DNA of 64,000 bases from an uncultured Bacteroidales bacterium (GTDB taxonomy: Bacteria > Bacteroidota > Bacteroidia > Bacteroidales > F082), in assembly GCA_947166105.1 (NCBI GenBank), contig CAMVCZ010000005.1, forward strand, positions 1 to 64,000, given 5' to 3'. How positions within the stretch are numbered: the first letter of the stretch is position 1; every line of letters begins with the position of its first letter. This document shows, one piece after another, positions 52,488 to 59,243 of the stretch. The notes beneath the pieces were generated by a model. The model was not told the DNA's origin and ran no database searches. It saw only the letters and a list, made by a program, of their open reading frames with translations. Position numbers and translations under genes: made by a program.

Positions 52488-53795
52488 ATGGCATACATTA
52501 ATTGCAAAAAATGCGGCTGTCAGATGTCTGACAAGTCTGAGGCGTGCCCTATGTGCGGAACGCCTGTTGATGCAAATGTGGAAGAAATCAACAAACTATC
52601 TGTAGAAGAACAGCACAAACCAGAAAATCCCATTCCAAATGAGCAGCCGATGAAGACGAAAGAAGAGGCTGAGCCTACGGAAAACAATCCTCCTACGCCA
52701 CCGCCTCCAACTCCTTCTAAGCCAAAACCAGAACAACCAAAGAAAAAAAACAAAACTGGATTGATTATTGGCATTGTGGCTGGGGTTATCGTAATAGCAG
52801 CTGTCATCGCGGTTTTTGTGATGAAAAGCAATAAAGAACAAGATTTATCAGAACAACAGGCTGAATATGAACTGCAAATGCAAGAACAGCAAGCCCAACA
52901 TGAAGCCGAACTGGAAGAGCAAAGACAGCAGCAAGAAGCCCAACAAAACAAGCTCAAAGGCTACGAATGGCTTGAAGGTGTTTGGGTTGGATGCGACGAA
53001 TATGGGAATTTTGGCCGTATGATTGTTACAGATTCATACTATCAAGTTGTCAACAGCAACATGGATGATGCATTTGACCAAGTTGAAAAAATGGAAAAAA
53101 TAAATATTGAACTCAAAAACAGGCCTGACTATATTACTGGAGAAGGAAATGGAGTGTCTTTTGGGTTTGATGAATACATCCGAGTTGATGTTGAGCATCA
53201 TTCTATCTATATCATACAAGGTGAATATAATGGCATCGTATTACAAAAAATCGAGGAAGACGATTTTGAGGCTGCGGTTTTTGAGGCTAACCATGGTTGT
53301 CCTCCGCGAGTCTATTCCAACGCCTACGATGGCTACGTCAACATCCGCCAAACTCCCCAAAGCAAGGCTCCCATTGTGGGTGTGCTCCACAATGGTCCAG
53401 AAGGGGCCGTTCTGTTGGGCACAGAAGGCGAATGGAAAAAGATTGACTGTAATGGCATCGTAGGCTATGTTTATGAAAAGTATGTTCAAGACACGCCAAC
53501 TGAAGTGTATGAATATTGGGGAATGTTAAGGAAAGACGCAAGTAATTACCGATTCACAGAAAGCGATTTGAGTCCGCTCACAGCAAAGGAATTAACCTAT
53601 TTGCGTAATAGCGTGTATGCAAAACATGGCTATGTGTTCAACTCCCAGGAATTGAATAACTATTTCAAACGGATTAGTTGGTATCACCCGGATGCCAGCG
53701 TCACCGAAGCAGCCTTAAATAGTGTGGAAAGAGCGAATGTGGAGTTTATAAAAAATTATCAAGAACGAAACGGGAAGATTTACAAACCTCAGTGA
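52488..53795 (+). CDS. Zinc-ribbon/TM/coiled-coil protein with SH3b and YARHG domains
   Basis: A 435-residue protein with a modular layout. Residues 1-25 form a zinc ribbon (CKKCGCQMSDKSEACPMCG). A Pro/Lys-rich linker (NNPPTPPPPTPSKPKP) is a plausible GYF ligand. One membrane helix (LIIGIVAGVIVIAAVIAVFVM) and a Gln/Glu coiled coil (QEQQAQHEAELEEQRQQQEA) come next. A beta domain precedes an SH3b-like part (YVNIRQTPQSKAPIVGVL, WKKIDCNGIVGYVYEKYV). A C-terminal YARHG domain (LRNSVYAKHGYVFNSQELNNYF) ends the chain. The topology puts SH3b and YARHG outside the membrane, where they could touch peptidoglycan. Confidence 0.8.
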   Translation: MAYINCKKCGCQMSDKSEACPMCGTPVDANVEEINKLSVEEQHKPENPIPNEQPMKTKEEAEPTENNPPTPPPPTPSKPKPEQPKKKNKTGLIIGIVAGVIVIAAVIAVFVMKSNKEQDLSEQQAEYELQMQEQQAQHEAELEEQRQQQEAQQNKLKGYEWLEGVWVGCDEYGNFGRMIVTDSYYQVVNSNMDDAFDQVEKMEKINIELKNRPDYITGEGNGVSFGFDEYIRVDVEHHSIYIIQGEYNGIVLQKIEEDDFEAAVFEANHGCPPRVYSNAYDGYVNIRQTPQSKAPIVGVLHNGPEGAVLLGTEGEWKKIDCNGIVGYVYEKYVQDTPTEVYEYWGMLRKDASNYRFTESDLSPLTAKELTYLRNSVYAKHGYVFNSQELNNYFKRISWYHPDASVTEAALNSVERANVEFIKNYQERNGKIYKPQ

Positions 53796-53797
53796 GA

Positions 53798-54442
53798 ATG
53801 TTTTATTTATTGTTTCTATTCCTTGTACCTCAATGCATCATCGCTCAAACCAACGACACGCTGAGGTATAAGGCTTTTTTGTTTGTTTCACGGCCCGTTC
53901 CCGAAGCAGTGAAAAACCGTATGCAAGGCAAGTCAATGCCCCAAACGGCCACAGTCAGCTACGATGAACTGCGCTATCTCACTGTTTTTCATTATGATTA
54001 CGAGGGCACTATCAGAAAAGGTGAACTTGTTTGCAACAAAGCCATTGCAAAAGATTTACTATTCATTTTCAGAGCACTGTTTTCAAGAGCTTACTCCATT
54101 AATAGCATCCGCTTGGTGGATGACTTCAATGCCGATGACGAGGCTTCGATGCAGGCCAACAACACCTCATGCTTCAATTGCCGCACTGTGGCCCACTCCA
54201 AAACACTTTCGAAACATGCTTTCGGCATGGCTGTCGACATCAATCCTTTGCAGAATCCTTACGTCAAAGGCTCCTTTGTTCAACCAAGCACAGCATCGGA
54301 TTATTTGGATAGGACCAAAGATTTTCCCCACAAAATCGACGAGTATGACTTTTGCAAGGAAGTGTTTGAATCGTATGGCTTCCAATGGGGCGGTCAATGG
54401 CGTAGCGTGAAAGACTATCAACACTTTGAGAAAAGAAAATAG
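53798..54442 (+). CDS. M15-family peptidase (VanY/Ala-Ala carboxypeptidase-like)
   Basis: A 214-residue exported metallopeptidase. The ATG at 53798 starts a signal peptide (FYLLFLFLVPQCIIAQ); the GTG at 53792 overlaps the previous stop and is an alternative. The zinc site is SKHAFGMAVDINP (SxHxxGxAxD), and the third ligand lies in WGGQWRSVKDYQHFE. These are all hallmarks of D-Ala-D-Ala carboxypeptidases or endopeptidases acting on peptidoglycan stems. It is the last gene of the island and is followed by a terminator-like hairpin at 54460-54502. Confidence 0.85.
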   Translation: MFYLLFLFLVPQCIIAQTNDTLRYKAFLFVSRPVPEAVKNRMQGKSMPQTATVSYDELRYLTVFHYDYEGTIRKGELVCNKAIAKDLLFIFRALFSRAYSINSIRLVDDFNADDEASMQANNTSCFNCRTVAHSKTLSKHAFGMAVDINPLQNPYVKGSFVQPSTASDYLDRTKDFPHKIDEYDFCKEVFESYGFQWGGQWRSVKDYQHFEKRK

Positions 54443-54459
54443 CATACTTTTCCTGCCAT

Positions 54460-54502
54460 AAACCAGCGAAATCCCGAAAAACAAGACAGATTTCGCTGGT
54501 TT
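54460..54502. terminator. Hairpin AAACCAGCGAAAT / ATTTCGCTGGTTT, right copy
   Basis: Perfect 13-bp stem (54460-54472 with 54490-54502), 18 nt after the M15 gene. Probably the terminator of the island operon. Confidence 0.7.
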
Positions 54503-54547
54503 CTGCCATACAAACCTAACTTTTTTCGGCTATCGACACAAAACCTA

Positions 54548-54577
54548 TATCCATTTTGGATATTTTCCGTATTTTTG
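54548..54577 (+). promoter_or_regulatory. Operator-like palindrome and -7 box of HTH gene
   Basis: TATCCATTTTGGATA (54548-54562) and TATTTTTG (54570-54577), followed by a leader of about 265 nt to the ATG at 54842. Confidence 0.6.
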
Positions 54578-54705
54578 AAGCCTAAATTTTAAAAGTCAAA
54601 AAAAACGGAAAAGAGATAACCAATTGAAATACTAACTGAGCTTTTGCTCTTGTTCTCTCGCCGTAAATCTGGAAAATTTCGCACATGAGAATAAGCAAGC
54701 AAAGG

Positions 54706-54802
54706 TTCACGCTTTTTGGCGTGAATCTTGTTGTTTATGATGTGAAAGGCATTCCAGAGCCTACGGTGACATAAAGCAATGAAATTCACGCTTTTTTCAT
54801 TG
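54706..54802 (+). promoter_or_regulatory. Attenuator-like leader with competing hairpins
   Basis: GCGTGAA (54719-54725) can pair with TTCACGC just upstream (54706-54712) or with TTCACGC far downstream (54785-54791), which is followed by T6. CAATGAAA (54777-54784) and TTTCATTG (54795-54802) give a third hairpin. The 24-kb leader uses GCGTGGAA/TTCCACGC at the matching place, so pairing is kept while sequence changes. Confidence 0.5.
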
Positions 54803-54841
54803 TCATGGAAACAAAGCCGAAGCACAAACCATCGGCAAGCT

Positions 54842-55102
54842 ATGGAACACTCTGGCAGCAACATCCACATCGGGCATCTTGTCCATGCGCAACTCAAAGC
54901 CGACCAACGCAGCGCAAGCTGGTTGGCGCGTGAGATTGGCTGCTCGCGCAACCATGTCTACAAAGTCTTCAAAAAGTCCTCGCTCGAAGCCGATTTGATT
55001 CTCAAAATCTCTATCGCAATGAATTTCAACTTCTTTCGGTATTACACGACAGCGTTCCTCGAAGGGATGAAGGATAGGTTGGGTGAAGAATGGAGTTGCT
55101 AA
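54842..55102 (+). CDS. Small HTH DNA-binding protein
   Basis: An 86-residue paralogue of the HTH protein at 24259. It has NIHIGHLVHAQL at the start, then SASWLAREIGCSRNHVYKVFKKSSLEADLILKIS as the helix-turn-helix (about residues 25-58). It lacks the acidic C-terminal helix of the 24-kb paralogue. The gene has a long leader with competing hairpins and an operator-like palindrome at its promoter. It may control its own copy, the island promoter (48827, 48851) or the ATPase iterons just downstream. Confidence 0.75.
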   Translation: MEHSGSNIHIGHLVHAQLKADQRSASWLAREIGCSRNHVYKVFKKSSLEADLILKISIAMNFNFFRYYTTAFLEGMKDRLGEEWSC

Positions 55103-55140
55103 AATTGGATTTCGCTGGTTTTTGGCATAAATTGCTGCAA

Positions 55141-55239
55141 ATTTCGGGGTCAGCGGATATTTCTGATGATAAAATTTCGGGGTCAGTGGATAAATTGATG
55201 AAATTAATTTGCGGGTCAGCGGATTTATTTGTATTTTTG
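55141..55239 (+). promoter_or_regulatory. Three 19-bp iterons at 33-bp spacing plus -7 box
   Basis: ATTTCGGGGTCAGCGGATA and close variants begin at 55141, 55174 and 55207, exactly 33 bp apart (about three helical turns). TATTTTTG (55232-55239) follows 7 nt after the third. This is an ordered binding array controlling the ATPase gene at 55265. Confidence 0.75.
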
Positions 55240-55264
55240 CAGCGGATTATCAAATAGTTAATGT

Positions 55265-56596
55265 ATGGAAAAAGTGTTTAAACGCAAATTGTATGACGAA
55301 TTGCTGACATGGAAAAATGAGAGCAAGGGAAGAAGCGCTGTTTTGGTGGAAGGTGCCCGGCGTGTCGGCAAATCAACCTTGGTTGAACATTTTGCCCAAC
55401 AAGAGTATGATACCTACATACTTGTCGATTTCAACAAGGTACCGAAACGCATCAAAGACTTGTTTGAAGATTTGACAGACCTCGACAGAATCTTTTTGAA
55501 CCTACAACAACACTATCAGGTTGTGCTGAAACCGAGAAAGTCACTGATTATATTCGACGAGGTGCAAAAATGTCCGTTGGCACGGCAGGCCATCAAGTAC
55601 CTTGTCCAAGATGGCAGGTACGACTACATTGAAACAGGCTCCCTAATCAGCATCAGAAAGAACACAAAAGACATCACCATTCCAAGCGAGGAAGACAGGA
55701 TTACCATGTATCCGATGGACTTTGAGGAATTTCGTTGGGCGCTGGGCGACGAGGTCTCGATTCCGCTGTTGAGGCAGTGGTATGATGCCAAAATGGCTTT
55801 GGGACCGTCGCATAGAAAGGCAATGTTCGATTTGCGTCTGTTTATGCTTGTAGGCGGGATGCCTCAAGCAGTGAATACTTACCTTGAAACGAACAACCTC
55901 AGTCTTGTTGACAAAACAAAGCGAAAAATCATCAGTTTGTATTTGGAGGATTTCCAAAAACTGGACCCAACCGGCAAGGCGGAGCGTCTGTTTCAGAACA
56001 TTCCCGCACAACTCAGCGGCAACCAGTCGCGTTATCAGCCCTATGCGGTCATTGGTGATCAGTCGGAGAACAAAATGACAGAACTGCTACAGGCTTTGTC
56101 GGAAAGCAAGACCACCTTGTTTTCCTATCATTGCACCGACCCGAATGTGGGCATGTCGCTCAACAAGGACTTAGGACGCTTTAAGATATTTCTTGCCGAT
56201 ACAGGCCTTTTCGTGACACTTTGTTTTTGGGACAAGGCTTTTACGGAAAATGCAATCTATCAGCAATTGTTGGGCGACAAACTGAAAGCCAACTTAGGCT
56301 ATGTGTATGAAAATCTTGTCGCCCAGATGCTGGCAAGTGCTGGAAACCAATTGTTTTATTACACTTTTCCGAAAGACGAGAAGCACAACTGCGAGGTTGA
56401 TTTCCTGCTTTCTCGCGGCAACAAACTTGTGCCTATCGAAGTTAAGTCGTCAAGCTACAAGACGCACAAATCACTTGACGCTTTCTGTGAGAAGTTTACC
56501 TCACGCATAGACAAACGGATTTTGCTTTACACGAAAGACTATCAGAAAGACGGAGCAACAAGTTGCCTGCCTGTGTATTTTACGCCGTTCCTATGA
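55265..56596 (+). CDS. AAA_14/DUF4143-type ATP-binding protein
   Basis: A 443-residue ATPase. Walker A is VEGARRVGKSTLVEHF (about residues 28-43), Walker B SLIIFDEVQKC, and an arginine-rich sensor region precedes VGGMPQAV. The C-terminal DUF4143 part ends with a PD-(D/E)XK-like core (CEVDFLLSRGNKLVPIEVKSS). Such proteins are common accessory genes in Bacteroidota and archaea, and their role is not established. It has an iteron-controlled promoter, and 13-bp arms of the CCAGCGAAAT hairpin family stand on each side (55109-55121 and 56616-56628), bounding it as a unit. Confidence 0.85.
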   Translation: MEKVFKRKLYDELLTWKNESKGRSAVLVEGARRVGKSTLVEHFAQQEYDTYILVDFNKVPKRIKDLFEDLTDLDRIFLNLQQHYQVVLKPRKSLIIFDEVQKCPLARQAIKYLVQDGRYDYIETGSLISIRKNTKDITIPSEEDRITMYPMDFEEFRWALGDEVSIPLLRQWYDAKMALGPSHRKAMFDLRLFMLVGGMPQAVNTYLETNNLSLVDKTKRKIISLYLEDFQKLDPTGKAERLFQNIPAQLSGNQSRYQPYAVIGDQSENKMTELLQALSESKTTLFSYHCTDPNVGMSLNKDLGRFKIFLADTGLFVTLCFWDKAFTENAIYQQLLGDKLKANLGYVYENLVAQMLASAGNQLFYYTFPKDEKHNCEVDFLLSRGNKLVPIEVKSSSYKTHKSLDAFCEKFTSRIDKRILLYTKDYQKDGATSCLPVYFTPFL

Positions 56597-56725
56597 ACTC
56601 ACATACCCCCGTCAGAAACCAGCGAAATTTCCACAAAAAGAAAGGTTTGCCACTTGGATTTGGCGTTTCCGATATTTTTCCACTTGATATTTGAACCAGA
56701 GATTCATACTTTCCCAAAATCTCCG

Positions 56726-56733
56726 TACTTTTG
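56726..56733 (+). promoter_or_regulatory. -7 box of map
   Basis: TACTTTTG matches TAnnTTTG and ends 20 nt before the start codon at 56754. Confidence 0.6.
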
Positions 56734-56753
56734 CAGCCCAAAATTCAAGCAAC

Positions 56754-57608
56754 ATGTTTAACAGGCGTAAGAAATGGCGTGTGCCGGCCGGACAGGAACC
56801 GACAGCATTGGACAAAAAGGTGATGGCGTTGGAGGCCAAAGGCGCAATGGTACCCAAACGCAGCCTCATCCGCACCCCTGAAGAAATCGAAGGCATCAAG
56901 CGGAGCGGTGTCATCACCACAGGCATCCTCGACCTTGTGGGGGAGAGAATCCACGCGGGAATGAGTACATTGGAAATCAACGAGTTGGTTCATAATTACA
57001 CCATCGAGCATGGTGCCATCCCCGCCACCTTGGGCTATGAAGGCTTCCCGAAAAGCGTTTGCACGTCCATTAATGAAGTGGTGTGTCACGGTATTCCGTC
57101 GGCGAAGGAAATCCTGAAGGAAGGCGACATTATCAATGTGGATGTCACCTCCATTTTGGACGGCTATTATTCCGACGCCTCGCGCATGTACATCATCGGA
57201 AAGACCTCGAACCGCAAGCAGAAATTGGTGGACGTGGCCAAGGAATGTCTGTATGTAGGCATGGAGGCCGCCAAGCCTTTTGGCTTTGTCGGCGACATTG
57301 GCAACGCCATCCAGCAACACGCCCACAAGAATGGTTTCAGTGTGGTGCGCGACCTCTGCGGCCACGGCGTGGGTCTCAAATTCCACGACGACCCTGAAGT
57401 GCTGCACTATGGCAAGAAAGGCACGGGCATGTTGCTTGTCCCAGGCATGGTGTTCACCATCGAGCCGATGATTAATACCGGCACATGGAAAGTCTTCGTC
57501 GATAGTGCCGACGGCTGGACGGTCATCACCGAGGACGAACTGCCATCAGCGCAATGGGAGCATACGTTTTTGATGACGGAAACGGGGCTGGAAATTTTGA
57601 CGCATTGA
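56754..57608 (+). CDS. map: Type I methionine aminopeptidase
   Basis: Removes the initiator methionine from nascent proteins. The 284-residue protein has a charged N-terminal extension of about 40 residues (FNRRKKWRVPAGQEP) before the pita-bread catalytic domain. The five metal ligands are present: D130 (NVDVT), D141 (SDASRM), H204 (GHGVG), E237 (TIEPM) and E269 (QWEHT), with the spacing expected for type I enzymes. The start at 56754 is supported by the -7 box just upstream. It is a housekeeping gene between two accessory ATPase genes. Confidence 0.95.
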   Translation: MFNRRKKWRVPAGQEPTALDKKVMALEAKGAMVPKRSLIRTPEEIEGIKRSGVITTGILDLVGERIHAGMSTLEINELVHNYTIEHGAIPATLGYEGFPKSVCTSINEVVCHGIPSAKEILKEGDIINVDVTSILDGYYSDASRMYIIGKTSNRKQKLVDVAKECLYVGMEAAKPFGFVGDIGNAIQQHAHKNGFSVVRDLCGHGVGLKFHDDPEVLHYGKKGTGMLLVPGMVFTIEPMINTGTWKVFVDSADGWTVITEDELPSAQWEHTFLMTETGLEILTH

Positions 57609-57611
57609 TTG

Positions 57612-57684
57612 TTTTTCGAGTTACCGCCATGTATTCTGAAAAAATACTCGGCGGTAAGTGGTTTAAAAAAGGGGTTACCGCCGA
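57612..57684. repeat. 73-bp direct repeat, left copy
   Basis: Identical to 59155-59227. It begins TTTTTCGAGTTACCGCC and contains TTACCGCC..TATT facing AATA..GGCGGTAA, a near-perfect inverted repeat, and ends GGGGTTACCGCCGA. The two copies bracket the ATPase gene 57695-59116. Confidence 0.9.
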
Positions 57685-57694
57685 GTATTATCGT

Positions 57695-59116
57695 TCATAA
57701 CTGCATCAAATCCACCAAAGTCACTTCGCTGTTGATGTCGCCCGAATAAGGGTTGTCCTTCAGGCCTAAAGTCGTTATCATGGTGAGATGGAGTGCCTTT
57801 TTTGTTCGGGTTTGTTCGCGAAACAGTTCGCGACGGTCAAGCAGCCATTGGTCATAATCTTTCTTGATGGAGTATGCCGTTGCCGAATATTTCATTTCGC
57901 AAAGGTTGATGGTTTGGTCGTTGCGGTCAATGAGCATATCGATTTGCGCCCTGACCTTACCCAGCTCATCGCGGTATGTCCATGAGCAAACATCGCTCTG
58001 TATCCCGTTGATACCCAATGCTTTTTTTATCTGATTAAGGTGCAAGAAACCAACCTGTTCAAAAGCATAGCCTTTCCAAGCCGTCACGCTGGCAGATTCC
58101 ATCATATTGCTCCAATGATGTTCGTCGCGGCCATTGTAATCCTTTACGAAACGCAGGTAAAACAAGGTGAAAAGGTCGGTCAGTTGGTAAAGCATGTCGC
58201 GTTGTTTCTTGCCAAAAGCGGAATAGCAGCGCACGATGTCGCAATTGCAAAGATTTTTCAACATTTCGGTCAGGTTGCCGTTATCCGTCAAACCAAGCAA
58301 ATCGAGAATCTCCTTTCGGGTCATGCCTTTGGCTTTTTGGCTCAATAATTCGACAATCCGCTTGTAAACGGGCGCATCGTTGAACAAAGAGCCAAACATG
58401 AAATCGTATTCCGACTTCAATGGTGCCGTTTGCGAGAAAAGCAATTCGTCCACATTTTGGGTTTGGCTCAGGCTTTTTTGCAACATACTGATATAATAAG
58501 GTATGCCGCCAAACACCATATAGCAGTCCAAAACTTGCCTATCGTTCCATCTTATACTTTGGTATTCAAGCAATTGCTTTGTTTCCGAAAGCGTAAACGG
58601 AGCCAACCAGATGCGGCGTGTCACACGGTTGTGCAAGCCACCTTTCCCCCCCAACAGTTTGTCGGTCATCCATGTAGTGGCCGAACCGCACACAACCAAT
58701 TTCAAATTAGCTTGACTCGATGCCCAACTGTTCCAAAACAACTCAAAGGCTTTGAGGAACTTGGAGCGCGGCACATCGAGCCACGGCATTTCATCAAAGA
58801 AAACGATGATGTTTTCCTTTTCCACACGGGAAAGATAGTGCTGCAATTGGTCGAAGGCTTCCATCCAATTTTTGGGCACGGGATAGAAACTGTTTGAAAA
58901 CCGATTGAGTTGCTTGTTGAAAAAGGCCAATTGTTCTTTCAATGAGCCATTGTAAATGCCTGTGGTATAGAAGTCAAACTGCTCTTGGAAAAACTGTTTC
59001 ACAAGATAGGTCTTTCCCACGCGGCGGCGACCGTAAACTGCCACAAGTTCAGGCTTCTCTGAGCGGCAACATTCCTTCAGCAGTTTCTGCTCCTTTTCCC
59101 TTCCTATGATTTTCAT
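57695..59116 (-). CDS. DUF234-type AAA ATPase with C-terminal nuclease-like domain
   Basis: A 473-residue ATPase related to archaeal-type ATPases. The N-terminus MKIIGREKEQKLL precedes Walker A (VYGRRRVGKTYLVKQF), Walker B (NIIVFFDEMPWLD), the CGSATTWM sensor and FGGIPYYI. A winged-helix region (GMTRKEILDLLGL) is followed by a PD-(D/E)XK-like end (QIDMLIDRNDQTINLCEMKYS). The function of the family is not established. The gene lies exactly between identical 73-bp direct repeats, the right one covering its upstream promoter region (-7 TATTTTTG at 59143-59150), so it looks like a recently inserted cassette. Confidence 0.88.
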   Translation of the reverse strand: MKIIGREKEQKLLKECCRSEKPELVAVYGRRRVGKTYLVKQFFQEQFDFYTTGIYNGSLKEQLAFFNKQLNRFSNSFYPVPKNWMEAFDQLQHYLSRVEKENIIVFFDEMPWLDVPRSKFLKAFELFWNSWASSQANLKLVVCGSATTWMTDKLLGGKGGLHNRVTRRIWLAPFTLSETKQLLEYQSIRWNDRQVLDCYMVFGGIPYYISMLQKSLSQTQNVDELLFSQTAPLKSEYDFMFGSLFNDAPVYKRIVELLSQKAKGMTRKEILDLLGLTDNGNLTEMLKNLCNCDIVRCYSAFGKKQRDMLYQLTDLFTLFYLRFVKDYNGRDEHHWSNMMESASVTAWKGYAFEQVGFLHLNQIKKALGINGIQSDVCSWTYRDELGKVRAQIDMLIDRNDQTINLCEMKYSATAYSIKKDYDQWLLDRRELFREQTRTKKALHLTMITTLGLKDNPYSGDINSEVTLVDLMQL

Positions 59117-59142
59117 GGCGTTTTCTCGTTAAATCCACGCCG

Positions 59143-59150
59143 CAAAAATA
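59143..59150 (-). promoter_or_regulatory. -7 box of the 57695-59116 ATPase
   Basis: Minus strand TATTTTTG, ending 26 nt before the ATG at 59116. The -33 region would fall in the right 73-bp repeat. Confidence 0.6.
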
Positions 59151-59154
59151 ACAA

Positions 59155-59227
59155 TTTTTCGAGTTACCGCCATGTATTCTGAAAAAATACTCGGCGGTAA
59201 GTGGTTTAAAAAAGGGGTTACCGCCGA
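59155..59227. repeat. 73-bp direct repeat, right copy
   Basis: Identical to 57612-57684 over all 73 bases, in the same orientation. It ends 17 nt before the end of the MBOAT gene and contains the presumed upstream promoter region of the ATPase. Confidence 0.9.
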
Positions 59228-59243
59228 ACTAAAACGATGTTTT

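Larger units (their letters stand above)
54452..54892. repeat. Long direct repeat, right copy (leader plus HTH gene start)
   Basis: Homologous to 48040-48490 in the same orientation. It contains the hairpin (54460-54502), TATCCATTTTGGATA (54548-54562), TATTTTTG (54570-54577), and the leader with TTCACGC (54706-54712), GCGTGAA (54719-54725), TTCACGC (54785-54791) and T6. It continues into an intact HTH gene. Confidence 0.8.
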
